DNA of 64,000 nt from Hydnum rufescens UP504. Taxonomy: Eukaryota; Basidiomycota; Agaricomycetes; Cantharellales; Hydnaceae. The notes beneath the pieces are model-generated. The model had not been told where the DNA came from and searched no databases. It worked only from the letters and a program-made list of their open reading frames with translations. The translations under genes were made by a program, and so were the position numbers. Positions 21,370 to 34,315 of this stretch are shown here, piece by piece. Within the stretch, counting starts at the first letter, position 1; every line of letters starts with the position of its first letter. The stretch is from positions 5,801 through 69,800 of the forward strand of contig MU129081.1 of the NCBI GenBank assembly GCA_014904985.1, written 5' to 3'.

Positions 21370-24300
21370 TTAATTCCGGCCCAGATCTCCGGCCTTTCCG
21401 GTTCTTTTTAAAGGACCACTTTCCAATCCATTTTTCCCGAAATTTTTGGCCCGCGATGAAAAGAAAGGCCCCTCAAGGCAAAAATGAAAATGAAGGGCCC
21501 TGGGAAAGCCAATTCCCCAAAAACCTTTTTGCCTAGCCGCAAAAAGAAATCCCGGCCCCCAAAAAGGTTATTCCCACCCAGATTCTCGCTCTTTTCTCTT
21601 TAACAAACCCAATTCTCCAAAATTAATCTTTTTGAAAAAATTTGGGGGGCCTGGGGCCCCACGGGGGGATGAAAGAAAAGGCCACCCTTTGAAAGGCCAA
21701 CTTTGAGGGGGGAAGGCCCTTGGGAAAAAGGCCATTCAAAATCCTTTGTAAGCCCCGCCCAAAGAAACCCGGACCCCGAAGGTTTATTTCGCCCCCAAGG
21801 AATTCTGCTCGTTTCTTTACCCAACCACTCCAGTGGGATCTTCCCGAAATTTTGGCCCGCCGATGGGAAAGAGGGCCCCTGAAAAGGCAGAAGTTTGGGA
21901 GAAGGCTTGAAAAGCCCCATTTCCCCCCGGGTCCGCTTTGGCCTAGCCCCAAGAAATCGGGAACCCCGGAAGTAATCCCGCCCCCCAGAAAAAAACCTGG
22001 GGCCCCCCGGATTCCTTTCTTAGCCAACCACTCCATTTTCCATCTTTTCCCCGAAATCGCCGGCCCCGATGAAAAAAAGAAAAGGCCCTTTCCCCAGGCC
22101 CAACCGGAAAGGGGCCCTTTGGAAAAAGCCCATTTTCATCGGTTCCTAGCCACCAGAAATCCGACGGAAGTTTATTTTTCCGCCAGATCTCCGGGCTTGT
22201 TCCCTCCTTAAGCCAACCACTTTTCCAAAATCCCTCCCTTTTTCGAAAAATTTTGGCGTGGAAAGGGGGAAAAGAGGGCCCCCCCCCTCAAAAAAGGGGC
22301 AACCCTGAGAGGGGCCTTTTGGGGGCCAATTACCGTCCGGCTTGGCCTAAAGCCGCAAAGATCCCCGGGCCCCCCCCCCCCGAAAAGTATTTTTTGCCCC
22401 AGAAAAAAATCTTTCCGCCCCTTCGTTTCCCTTCTTTTAAGCAAACCCAAAAAACTCCCAAAATTCCATTTTTTTCCGGGAAATTTGGCCCCCGAAATTG
22501 AAAAGAAGGCCCCAGGCCAAAAAAGGTTTTTGGAAGGAGGGGCTTGAAGCAATTTTCAATTCGCTGTTGCTTTAAGTTTTTCGCCAGAAAAATCGGCCGA
22601 AAAAAAGGTTTTTTATTTTTCCCGGCCCAGAAAAAAAACTTCCACTCATGTTTCACTTCTAGCAACCCCCTCCCATTCAATTTTTTCGGGAAAAAATTTG
22701 CCCCCGGCGGAAATGAAAAAAATGAAAGGCCCTTGAAAGGCCCAACTGAAAAGGGGAGGGGCCCCTTGAAAGGCCATGAAAATCCCCGCCTTGCCCCTTA
22801 GTACGCAGACGGGGACTGGAAAAAGTTTATTTCCGCCAGGAAAATCCTTGCCCTCCTTTTTTCTCTTTAACAACTGTTTCGTTCCAAAAAAATCTTTCAA
22901 TTTGGGGCCCCCTTGTTTGAAAATGGAAGAGGGCCCCCTCCAAGGCAAACCTGGAAAAAAAAAAAAAGGGAGGCTTGCCATTTTTACCCGGCTTTGCCTA
23001 GCCCCACGGGAAATCCGAAACCCGAAAGATCCCCGGTGCCCCTCAGAAAATCTCCGGCTCTTTTCACTTCCTTAACACCACTCAAAATGGGATCTTTCAA
23101 AATTTGCCCCCGCGGTGGGAAGGAGCCCTGAAAAGCCCAACCCTTTGAAAAAAAAGAAGGGGGCCTTTGGGAAAAAAAACCTTCGTCGCCCTTTTTGGGG
23201 GGGCCTACGCAAAGATCGGGGACCCGAAAAGTTTTAATTTCCCGCCAGATCCCGCATCCGTTCCTTCTTTAACAACCCCCACTTCCAAAAAAATGATCCT
23301 TTTCAAAAAATTTTGGGGCCCCCCCGGCGATTGAAAGAAGGCCCCTTGGAAAAAAGGGCCCAACTTGAAAAGGGAGGGCCCTTGAAAAACCCCATTGGAT
23401 CCCGGCTTTCCTAGTCCCGCCAGAATCCGCCCCCGAAGTAAAATTCCTGCCACAGGGATCTTCCCGCTTCCTTTTTTCTTTCTTTAAAAAACCCACTCCC
23501 CAAAAATTCAATTTTCAAAAAAAATTGGGGCCCGCGGAAAAATGGAAAAAGGCCTGGGAAAAAAAAAAAAAGGCAAGTGGGGAAAAAAAGGAAGGCACCT
23601 TGAGCAATTCCGGTCCGGCTTGGGGCTAGCCGGGCCGGATGACCCCACCGAATATTCCCGCCCCCCAGAAAAAATTTCCCCTTTTTTTTCCTCTTAAAAA
23701 ACCAACCACTCCCATCCCTCTTTTTTCAAAATTTGGGCCCCCCAAACGGAATTTGAAAGAAGGCCTTGAAAAAAAAAAAAGGCAACTGGAGGGGGAAAAT
23801 GGCCCCCCTTTGACAAAATTTCCAAAAAAATCCTTGGGGGCTAGCCCCGGGCAGATTCGCCCCCGGAAAAAAGTATTTCGCCCAGGATCCTTCCGCTCTT
23901 TTCCTCTTTTAAAACCAAACCCCTTTCCAGTGGGAATTCCTTCCAAAATTTGGGCCCGGGGAAATTGAGAGGCCTTGAAGGGCCAAAAAGTTTGGAGGAA
24001 AAAAAAAAGGGCCTTTTGAAGGCAAAAATCCTCCGCTTGCCCCTTAAGCCTGCAAAAAAAATCGGCCCCCGATAAAATTTCCCGCCCAGGATCTTTCCCG
24101 GGGCTCCATTTCTCTTCCAACAAACCCACCTCCAATTTGTCCTTCGAAAAATACGGCCCGATTGGGAAAAAAAAAAGGCCCTTCCAAAAGGCAATGGGGG
24201 GCCCTTTGGGGCCAATTGTCCGCTTTGCCCTTAGCCCAGAAATCCCGGCCCCAAAAGTTAATTCCCCCCTTCCCCCAAGAAAAAAATCTCCGGGCTTGGA

Positions 24301-24430
24301 AATTCCTCCTTTTAACCACCAATTTCCATTTGCCTTTTTAAAAAAAAACCTTGGCCGGGAAAATGAAAGAAAAGCCTCCAAGCAAAGGGAGGAAGGCCTT
24401 TTTGAAAACCCAATTCGTCCTCAAACTAAA
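21370..24430 (+). other. Garbled TPR array (sequence-error copy)
   Basis: Broken forms of the repeat recur throughout, for example GGCCCGCGATGAAAAGAAAG for GGCCGCGATGAAGAG and GCCTAGCCGCAAAAAGAAAT for GCTAGCCGCAGATCG. Period is roughly 145-165 bp instead of 138 because of inserted bases. About 20 units can be guessed, but the count is not reliable. Confidence 0.7.
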
Positions 24431-26699
24431 TCCACAAAGAAATGGGGACCTCCGGTAACCTCCCAACCCAAATCTTCTCAATTTTTCCTTTAAACCTTTT
24501 CTTCATGGGTTCCAATTTCCAAACCGGCCCCCCCCATGATAAATTGGCCCCGACCTTTTTCGCTTGGCATTGCCCACTTGAAGGGCTTGCCCCCATCTGG
24601 CCCCAGTTATTTCTTGCCGGTTTTGTTTCCGCCCCATTAAAGAAAAAAAAAAATCGAAAAAGAACACCAACCCCTTTCCCCAGCCTCGATACCCAAAAAG
24701 TTCCTTCAAATATCTTGGCGAAAGGGGGGAAAACTTTTCCGGTTCGGCCCCCCCGCGGAACAGCGGAAAATAAAAAAAATTGGGGAAACCCCTTATCTGG
24801 GTTTTGGTTTCGATTTAAAAACCCGTGGGGGGGGGGAAATGGGGCCCCCACGAAAAAGGTGCCATCCTCCCACCCCCTACGGGGGGCCGGGGGGAAAAAA
24901 AAAGAGTGGGTTTTAAAGGCCCTTAAAATAGGGGGACGGGGTGCCCGGCTTCCGGGAAGCCCCCCGAAACAAATCCACCTTCCGGTGGAAAAACGACCCA
25001 CGGGTTTTAGAAAAAGGTGGGAAAATTTAAACATATGGAGGGGCATTCCCCAGGGAAAAATTTTTTTTTTCCCCCTGAAAAATTCCCTGGTTTTTTTGGG
25101 GCCATGGGTTGGGTCCGAAGGGAAAAATCCGATTAATCGTCCTTAAGCCCCAAACGCTTCCACGAAAAGGTTTTACGATTTTCAAAAGGGCCGGGCGGGT
25201 TCGGGGAAGTTCCCCAAAACCACGGGGTGGGTTTTGTTTTCCGAACCCGCCCCGTGCTTCCCCTTGTGGGTTCCAGGCCCGGGCCCCGTACGATTTGACC
25301 TTTTTTTGTCCACTGCCCCTGATCGCCCTCCATCCCGAAACCATTCCTTTCCTTTCCCTCTTTGGCTTGAAAAAATAAGCCAGGCCATCCATCATCCCCT
25401 TACAGCCACGGCCTTGCCCTATGGGGAAAATTTTGTTAAGGAAAACCGTTGGAAAAAGTTCCCTCCAAATTTTTTTTGTTCAAATTTCGGAAAAAAGTGG
25501 GGGGGAAAGGGATGCCATCAGAAACAACCGCCCACTTTTTGGAAAAGTTGGGATGTTTTTTGAAAAAATTAGTCTAAAGGGCTTCTTTTCCGGGAGTTGG
25601 TTTTTTGGGGAATTAAAAAACTTGCCCGGTGGGTTAATTGCCCACCTAACCTAGGGAAAAAGAGGGTTTCCCCCTGGGGTACAACAATTTTTTTGGAAAA
25701 AAAAAAAAGGGACCCCAATACCCCACTGGGTTCTTAAAAACCTCCCCCACAAAAGGGTATTTTTGGAAACATGGGGTTATCCGGGGGGCCCCAAGTTTTT
25801 AAAAAAAAAAAACCAAACACGGACTTCCGGGGGGGGATTTTTTGGTATCAAGGGCCGTGCCCCCTAGGTTTTTTAAAAAATTCAAAACCCCCCCGAATAA
25901 TCAAGTTTCCGAAATTCCCCGGGGAACCAACAAAAAGGAAAAAATTGGGCAAGAAAAAAGTCCTCAAAAACTCTTTTGGCTCTGCCCTAATTTTTCCCTT
26001 TTCAGTTCACCTTTTTCCCGAATGCTTTCAAAGAATGCCAAGGTTTTCTGCCGGGTCTTTTTTTGTTATTTCTAAACCAGGGGATTTTTTTTTTATCGCT
26101 AAAAAATCAGTTCAAAAAATTCTCCGGAAGCACGGGGGATACCGCCCTTACCTTTACTGGACCCGCAAGGGGGTTTCTTCCCGCCCCTTGGAAAAATTAA
26201 AAAGGGAAAAAACCTGGGGAATCCAAAAGAGAAAAAGCCCTTTTTTTGAATCCAGATTTTTATTTTGGGCCCTTACAAAACTTCCGGGGTCCCGAAAAAA
26301 TTCGCCGGATGAAACCCAATGCAGGGAAAAAACCATAACCACCTAGAAAAATTAAAACCAAACCGGTTTTACCAAAAAAAAAAAAACACTTTGTTAGGAA
26401 CTTTGGTCCCCAGGGAAATTTAAGCCCTCGGGACTTCAGTTCTCCCAAAACCAATCCCACAAAAAAAAAAGTGGAATTGGGGGCAAAGGGGAAAAACTTA
26501 GGGTAAAAGGAAGGGGGGTTTGGGGGGGGGTTAAATCTCCCATCCCGATGTAGGGGGGGTATAAATTGATCCGCCCGGCAAAGGCCCATTAAAAGTTTTT
26601 AACGGGTCCATTGGTTTTTTTCCCCTGTTCGCTGTCCTCCGAAAGCCCAATTTAAAATACATTCCGCCATTCCATCCACACTACCTACCTCTTCCCGCT

Positions 26700-28130
26700 T
26701 CATCCAAAAACGGCGATGGAAAAAACCGAGAAAAGGTTTTTTTACTGGCCGGCAACCACTTCGCCCCCCCCACGCGAGGTGCATGAATTCATGCAGACGT
26801 GGTAACGTCCCCAAAAGCCAAACTGCAACGTACACTTGTGAAAACGGGGACATGGTCCTCGTATGACCCCGGGCCGTGATGCCCGGTCCGGCGGAATGCT
26901 CCCCGACCCACGACCGCAAGAAAGCGGTGCCGAGTGTCCGACATTGTCGGTTGACAGAAGAGACCCCCCATAAAATCCGGATGGCCAAGGGAAAAACCCT
27001 GGAGCCTGAGTTCGGCCAACCACAACTCGAGTGTATCCGTTATGGTGAAGGGGAAGATGAGGGGCACCTGGGGCCCGTGAACCCATTGTTCCCTGACGAG
27101 AAAAGAGAGACACCGGACGAGTAATGCCGAGAAGCAAAGAAGCATAATGAACGTAGAAGAATCGTGACCGCAACGAGAGGCGAAGAACTGGGAAGACGCT
27201 GTGAGAAAGGTGGTGGGGCCGAAAAGACCGAGTGGGATAGCCGAGGGTGGAAATGGATACGAGGGTGACGACGAAGCCCCCCCCGAAACGGTGGGGGGAC
27301 CCTCCGGCCTACATTCCTCGGTCCCATGAACGTTCCGGGGTCTGGTGACCGTTCAATCGCTAACAGGGGAAATGCGGGTCCGACGGGTGGAAGGGAGGGA
27401 CGAGATCATAGACAGGGGGCAGACCTCAGTCCAGCTTCATAAGAAAGAGGTAGCCGAAAGGGGGCAAAGCCTTCTTCCGGTGCCGTACACGGCCACAGGA
27501 CATTCATAGTGTGCGTGGGATGAATTGTCGCGGCCCCGGGGGGTAATGGGGCTGCCTGGCGGACCGGGGAAAGCTCTCCTGATAAGACCCACATGCGAAT
27601 GCACCAAGGGACAACGAGGAGAAACGACACGCAGCGACTACTGCTGGTAAAAGTATCTGTGAGAGCTAGTGATCCAAGAATATTGGCCGAGTCCCCCCCC
27701 CGACCGTGAGCGGGAAGAGCTGCCCTTGTAGATGATTGGACCCGGGATGGAAACGATGAAGGTCCGGTGACGGGACCCTGGGGAAAAGAAAACCAACGAG
27801 GGCTGCCCGGAAAGCGACCGACCCCCTTAAATGAAGGTTGGGATGTTGGGGCGAACACTCGAAGAGGGGAGGACTTGGGGCCGAGGGTACGCCCGTAAAG
27901 TACTCGGCAACCCAGATGTCGCCCCCCCCGAAGAAAGTCCGACTCGTTATGAAAAAAGGATAAAGCCATTGGTTTAGAGGTGCCAACAAACTGGTAACGC
28001 CGACCCCCCATCGTTACAAATCTGTAGCATGGCTAAATCTCCAGTAAGCCCCGAGTTGGGCCACTGACCAAGGAATTAATTCATGGGGAGCAAAAGGGAC
28101 CCTCTGGAATCAGAAAAAAACGAGAAAGTC
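26700..28130 (-). other. Garbled copy of the membrane-protein gene
   Basis: Same order and content as 34300-35720 on the - strand (recognisable: RAPGAPHLP, VRQAAPLPP, the AAAPLPPG/HPTHT region) but with many inserted and lost bases. Quality improves after about 27400. Treated as an assembly duplicate of the intact gene. Confidence 0.7.
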
Positions 28131-29439
28131 GAGAAAATTGAAAAGGACGGCGCCCAAACTCCACCAGAAAATGAAGGCAAACTGTAATCCCCCCATTCCG
28201 GAACCTGGCCCGCCCCGGCCGGTCCGGCCTCGGCCCCTGTCCGTCCCCTCACAGTGGGTTTGCCACGAGCAAACCACCGGCCTAGCCTATGAAAAATCCC
28301 TGGAGATGGCCACCACCAAGGCCCTCAATCAATAAAAACGGTCATATACCTGACCCGCCGCGGGCCGAAGACGCCTTCAGCGCCGCGTCCAAACAGATGG
28401 TCCCCTCGTACTCACAACCCGTTCTGACTAAGGAAGACGTTCCGAAACCAATCGACCATCTGAGAGTCACCCCAGCACCGGCCCACTTCGTTGGTGGAAG
28501 CCCTTCAGGTTCAGAGCCAACATTCACGGCCGGACCAATGGCGTGGGCCAAGAAAGAATCCGCGCAAGTAACCCCGTGTCTGTCAAACCCCGGTTCCCGC
28601 CCTTCCAATGATGAAGAATGGTTGCCCCTCGGGGTCCCTTAAAATTATGTGGCCCCGGCCCTGGTCCATCGACGCCTGGCCAGAATCCCTATCTGGGGGA
28701 AAAGGCTATTCTACCATCGAAAATGCAAGGCTCACTCCAGTTGGACCCTTGAAATTAAGTAAGGGCACAAGCCGAGTCCCTGAAGTAGTAGCCGGCCGTG
28801 ACAGCGTGCACCTGACCGCCACGAACAAAGTATATGGTCCCCAGTCTGACAAGCCCCCCCCGTTGTCCTCGGCCTCCCATCGCTGTGATCCCTTCCGCCC
28901 CTTGGCTCACAATCGGAAAGTTCAACCTGTTGCCCCCAAAAACGTCCCCCGGAAGGATCACCTGGGGAAAAGGGGAAAAAGGAACACGACCTGAAAAAAA
29001 AGACGTCAATAGAATTACTGGCCCGTTGGCCGGTATTAGCTGCCCCATTCCGGGCCCTGGGTCACGGGCCATCGATAAGTTTGGCGGGATGCCTTGGGCC
29101 CCCCGATAAAAAAACCACTCCCTGCGGGTGGGAAAGGCCTAGTCCCGAAGGAAGCCCCCCCCTCACCCGACCCGGATTCCCCCCTTAGCTGGTTCTGCCT
29201 TCCCCTCCTGTGGCCCCCCTTGGTGGGGCCCCTGGGGTAGCCCCATAAACTGTATTAATCACCAGAAAAGTGTGTTGCCCAGCAAAATCCGGACGGATGC
29301 CCGAAATCGGGAGATTCCCCGATTCACCCGGAAAAATGGGTTAATAGTCCCCAAGGTTCGGGCGATAAACCCAATCGGCCAACGGCCCGATCTCAAATTT
29401 TGCTAAAAATGGTTAAGCCGGGGAAAAACAAAAACTCCC

Positions 29440-31154
29440 CGCTTAAATTTGGCCGGGTGGCCACGGCCAATTCCCGACTGGGAAATGGCCCATGCCCCAC
29501 AACCCAAGGCCGGTCATCCTGTCTGCGTACCAGGGGGGAACCCAGGAGCCCAACGGCGGCCACCCCGTCCTATGAAATCAACGAGTGCAGTTCCCGCACA
29601 TTCCACAATCCCTCTTCCGCGACGCTTCTCCACCCGATCAGCCAGTCCCTCCCTCCTTATCGGTCCGATGAAGCTAAAATGCCATTCCCCCGCCTCAATG
29701 AGGAAAATGGTAAAAAATCAATGCTTTGGGCCGTTAAGGGCCCTAAATGTTGTCCTCCCGTGGGTGTTCCAAACTCCCTCCCCGCCCCGGGACAAAAGAA
29801 ATTCGTTGGGGCCCCAATTCTTCTGTTATCGTGCCAAATGCATTACAACCCCATTAGAAACCAAAGTTTCCGTAGTAGCGGGAATTATTTCCTTTAAAAT
29901 TGCGATAATACCCCACCTATATAGCAACATCAGAAATTATTCAGCGCAGCGAGCGGCCAAGGTACACACTCTAAAACGGCGTCCCCAGAAATGGGTGTGG
30001 GCTTCCTTACCGACCGTTATTTGTTTCCCACAATTTCTCAAACCCATCTGGGCTTAATCTCTGAGGACGGGGGAATAATTTAACACAAACTTATCCCTCC
30101 GCAAGCCAAAGTTTTTTCCGAACACGCCTTAGGAGTTCTTCCCCAAGGGGAATTTGGGAAGGTCGGAGATGGAACGTCTATCCTCCGTTGAGGATCCCCT
30201 CGGGTTCCGAACCATCCCTTTGGGGGCGGGTGTTTTTACCGAAGCTTGGCCCAAACCCCTGGTTTCCCCTTCTACTATTTATCTATCCTTTGGTCATCCC
30301 GAGTCTCTGAAGGTGGGTTTAACCTGGAAAAAAATAATGCAAAAACGGGGTCCGCCAGAGGCAAAATTCCATAACCCAAATAACCAATAGCAGCTTCCCA
30401 CCACGCCACCGCCCGCCCAACCACCTTCGAATGCCGTTGTGGGGGACCATTCCCCCGCAACAAAACCTTCACCCGAAAAAAAAAAATTCCCAGAACGACC
30501 CACCCCGCCCCCCCCACGCTTTAAAAAATCCGTCTGTATCCGTTCTCAAAATTAAATCAATCGTAAAACGCGTTACCCAACCCATCAACAAGCCCCGCCA
30601 TCCCCGTGGGCTTGGCCCCATCCCTATTCCCTTTTACCCTTGGGAGGGTGCATTATCTATGCGAAGACGAGCCCAACCGGCTCCGCATTTCTCTCCCCAA
30701 TATCCTGGGAGATCAATCCGCCCCGCTTCTTCCAGGCCCTTCTCGACCGAGTTTCGGGTCCAATCTTTTCAACTACGCAAACGGGGTTTTTTTTCATATG
30801 GCCCCGTCTCTGACCGAATATTTTAAAAGATTACTGCCTGCCATACTCCTTTAATAACAGTGCTTACGCCCACGGTGGACAAACGTAAAGTTGGTCCCCT
30901 CAGAAAAAGACCTCCCGACGGAAATATCCCCCGGCAGCCCCCCTCGGCCCGACTCCCCCCGAGGAGCAAGATCCCTCCCCCGCCCTAGCCCCCCTCTGGA
31001 AACCGGAGAGCGGACTAAATCCCCGCCCGGGCCCACAAACAATCCATCCTGGTCCCGGAAATTGACGCCCCCCCGCCTCTCAATGCTCACAGCGCAGTCA
31101 CCCATTCTTTAAACATCGCCGGAAACCACCCGTCCCACGCAAACCGCGCCACGG
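29440..31154 (+). other. Garbled copy of the PXA-domain gene
   Basis: Corresponds to 36900-38520. Peptides such as KSTSAVPAHSTIPLPRRFST and QYPGRSIRP echo the real gene, but frames change every few dozen bases. It stops at the N gap, right where the clean copy at 38520 would continue, as expected for the end of an unmerged contig. Confidence 0.7.
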
Positions 31155-31179
31155 NNNNNNNNNNNNNNNNNNNNNNNNN
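31155..31179. other. Assembly gap of 25 N
   Basis: Exactly 25 N. Left side is the garbled PXA copy; right side starts inside a clean TPR array. A fixed-length gap between two versions of the same locus marks an unresolved contig overlap. From memory, 25-N gaps are used by some long-read gap fillers for overfilled gaps; that tool identity is only a guess. Confidence 0.95.
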
Positions 31180-32664
31180 TCGTTCTCTTAGCAAAGGCCG
31201 TTACATCTTTCGAATTTGGCTGTGATGAAGAGGCCCAAGGCAACTTGGAGGAGGCCTTGGGCCATTCGTCGCTTGCTAGCCGCAGAATCGCCCCGAAGTT
31301 ATTTGCCCAGTATCTCGCTCGTTCTCTAGCAACCCTCCAATCATCTTTCGAAAATTTGGCCGCGATGAAGAGGCCCTCAAGGCAAGTGAGGAGGCCTTGA
31401 GCATTCATCGCTTGCTAGTCCGCAGATCGCCCGAAGTATTTCGCCCAGATCTCACTCATTCTCTTAGCAACCACTCCAATCATCTTTCGAAATTTGGCCG
31501 CGATGAAGAGGCCCTGAAGGCAACTGAGGAGGCCTTGAGCATTGATCGCTTGCTAGCCGCAGATCGACCTGAAGTATTCCGCCCAGATCTTGCTCTTCTC
31601 TTAACAACCTGTCCGTTCATCTTTCAAAATTTGGCTGTGATGAAGAGGCCCTCAAGGCAACTGAGGAGGCCTTGGCCATTTATCGCTTGCTAGCCACGGA
31701 TCGACCCGAAGTATTCCGCCCAGATCTCGCTCTTTCTCTTAACAACCACTCCAATGATCTTTCAAATTTGGCCGCGATGAAGAGGCCCTGAAGGCAACTG
31801 AGGAGGCCTTGAGCATTCGTCGCTTGCTAGCCGCAGATCGACCCGAAGTATTCCGCTCAGATCTCGCTCGTTCTCTTAACAACCACTCCAATGATCTTTC
31901 AAATTTGGCCGCGATGAAGAGGCCCTGAAGGCAACTGAGGAGGCCTTGAGCATTGATCGCTTGCTAGCCGCAGATCGCCCCGAAGTATTCCGCCCAGATC
32001 TCGCTCTTCTCTTAACAACCACTCCAATCATCTTTCAAATTTGGCCGCGATGAAGAGGCCCTGAAGGCAAGTGAGGAGGCCTTGAGCATTCGTCGCTTGC
32101 TAGCCGCGGATCGACCCGAAGTATTCCGCCAGATCTCGCTCTTTCTCTTAACAACCACTCCAATCATCTTTCAAAATTTGGCCACGATGAAGAGGCCCTG
32201 AAGGCAACTGAGGAGGCCTTGAGCATTCATCGCTTGCTAGCCGCAGATCGCCCCGAAGTATTCCGCCCAGATCTCGCTCTTTCTCTTAACAACCACTCCA
32301 GTGATCTTTCAAAATTTGGCCGGATGAAGAGGCCCTGAAGGCAAGTGAGGAGGCCTTGAGCATTCGTCGCTTGCTAGCTGCAGATCGCCCCGAAGTATTC
32401 CGCCCAGATCTCGCTCATTCTCTTCACAACCACTCCAATCGTCTTTCGAAATTTGACCGCGATGAAGAGGCCCTCAAGGCAAATGAGGGGGCCTTGAGCA
32501 TTCGTCGCTTGCTAGCCACAGATCGCCCCAAAGTATTCCTCCCAGATCTCGCTGATTCTCTTAACAACCACTCCATTCGCCTTTTAAAACTTGGCCGGGA
32601 TGAAGAAGCCCTCAAGGCAAAGGAGGAGGCCTTGAGCATTCGTCACTCACTAATCACAGATTGA
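31180..32664 (+). pseudogene. TPR-array gene, 3' part (same locus as copy 3)
   Basis: About eleven TPR units, clean but with repeated single-base losses (around 31605, 31765, 31900, 32035, 32130 and 32320), several of them AAAA read as AAA in the CTTTCAAAATTTGG core. The last open stretch, 32356-32664, ends SIRHSLITD followed by TGA, like copy 2. The shortened A runs suggest consensus errors rather than true decay. This is probably the body of the gene whose 5' exons lie at 19340-20340. Confidence 0.6.
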
Positions 32665-34315
32665 CTCGTACTCCACCCAAATCTCCCTCATTCTCTTAAC
32701 AACCTCTCCTTTCATGTTCCAAATTTCACCGCCATGACTTATTGCCGACTCGCTGCATTGGCCTACTGGCAGGGCTGCCATCCTGCCAGTATCTGCGTTC
32801 GCATTAGATCGAAGACACACCTTCAGCTCGAATGACACCAAATGTCCTCAATATCTGCGAGGGGACTCGTTCGGCCGCGACAGCGATAAGATTGACCCTA
32901 TCTGGTGGTTCGATTAAACGTGGGGATGGCCCCGAGTGCATCCCCTCCCCCCCCTACGGGCGGGAAAGAAGTGTTAAGGCGCTTAAAATAGGGAACGGGG
33001 TGCCGCTTCCGGAGCCCGACGATCCCTTCTCGGTGACGACACGGTTAGAGTGGGAATACATAATGGACGGGGCCATCAGGAAATGTTCCTGATCCTGTTT
33101 GGGGCTGGTTGGTCCGAAGGGAATCGATATCGTCTAAGCCAGCGCTCAACGAGGTACGATTCAAAGGCCGGCGGTCGGAGTTTCCAACACGGTGTGTCCG
33201 AACCGCCCGTCGCTTCCCCCCCCCCCCCCCCTTGTTGTCCAGGCGCCCGTACGATGACTCACTCGCCCCTGATCGCACTCATCGACAATCTTCTTCTCTT
33301 TGGCCTTGAAATTAGCCAGGGCATCATCATACCCGCTTACAGCACGCCCTGCCTATGGGATTGTAAGACCCGTTGAAGTTTCCTCATTTGTCAATCGGAG
33401 TGGGGAGGGATGCACTCAGAACACGCTTGGAAGTGGATGTTGAATTAGTCTAAGGGCTCTTCGAGTGGTGGATTAAGACTGCCGTGGTTAATTTGCAGCT
33501 AACTAGGAAACGAAGGGTTCCCTGGTACAACATTTTTGAATGGACAATACCACTGTTTCTAAACTCCCCACCAAAGTATGTGACATGGTATCCGGGGGCC
33601 AGTAAAACCCAACACGACTTCCGGGATTTGTATCAGGCCGTGCTAGGTAAATATCCACCGCCCGAAATCAGTCGATCGCGACAACAAAAAAGAAAAAATG
33701 CAGAGCTCCTCAAAACCTCTTGCGTCTTGCTATTTCTCAAGTCTCCGATGCATCAGAATGCAGGGGTCTGCGTTCTGTACTGCTTACAGGCCATGTTTTT
33801 TATCGCCTAAATCCAGTTTCAAAATCTGCGAGCCGGGATACCGCCTACCTTACTGACCGCAGGGGGTGTACTCGCCTTGGGATTAAAAGGACTGGAGATC
33901 AACGAGAAAGCTTTGATTCCAGATTCATTGGGCTTTACACTCGTCGATTCCGCGATGAACATGCAGGAAACATAACCACCTAGAAATAAAGACAAACCGT
34001 ACCAAAAAAAAAAAAAACAATCTTGTTCAAGGACTTGTCCAAGATGTAAGCTCGGACTTCAGTCTTCAACCATCACAAAAAAGTGGATATGGGCAAGGGG
34101 AACTAGGGTAGGAGGGGGGGTGGGGGTAATTCTCATCCCGATGTAAGGTATAATGATCAGCGCAAGCCATTAGTAACGGTCCATTGTTCGTTCGCTGTCT
34201 CGAGGCCATATACATTCCCGCATCATCCACACTACCTACTCTCCCGGCCCTTCATCAAACGGCGATGGGACGAGAGGTACTGCCGGCACCCCACTTCTTC
34301 GCCACGCTGAAGGTG
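32665..34315. other. Post-TPR block (third clean copy)
   Basis: Equivalent to 3459-5090 and 12747-14017. It opens with decayed TPR coding (LHPNLPHSLNNLSFH) and then has no frame conserved across copies. It carries a C run at about 33218-33231 and an A run near 34003-34017. No gene supported. Confidence 0.55.

Larger units (their letters stand above)
20340..31154. other. Error-filled duplicate sequence (likely unpolished assembly)
   Basis: The text can be aligned, in order, to the third TPR gene and to the clean sequence after the N gap. 21370-24430 equals the TPR array, 24430-26700 equals 32640-34300, 26700-28130 equals 34300-35720, and 28130-31154 equals 35720-38520. It is riddled with extra bases copied from a neighbour (runs of C, G, A, T). 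The part from 24430 to 31154 (about 6.72 kb) represents about 5.87 kb of clean sequence, some 15 percent longer. Predicted proteins here are artefacts rich in K, P, F and G. Do not annotate independent genes in this stretch. Confidence 0.85.

Noticed and set aside
20652..26589. Many ORFs of 60-250 codons rich in K, P, F and G on both strands
   Set aside because: They are products of homopolymer inflation in the garbled copy. None matches the frame of the clean counterpart for more than a few residues.
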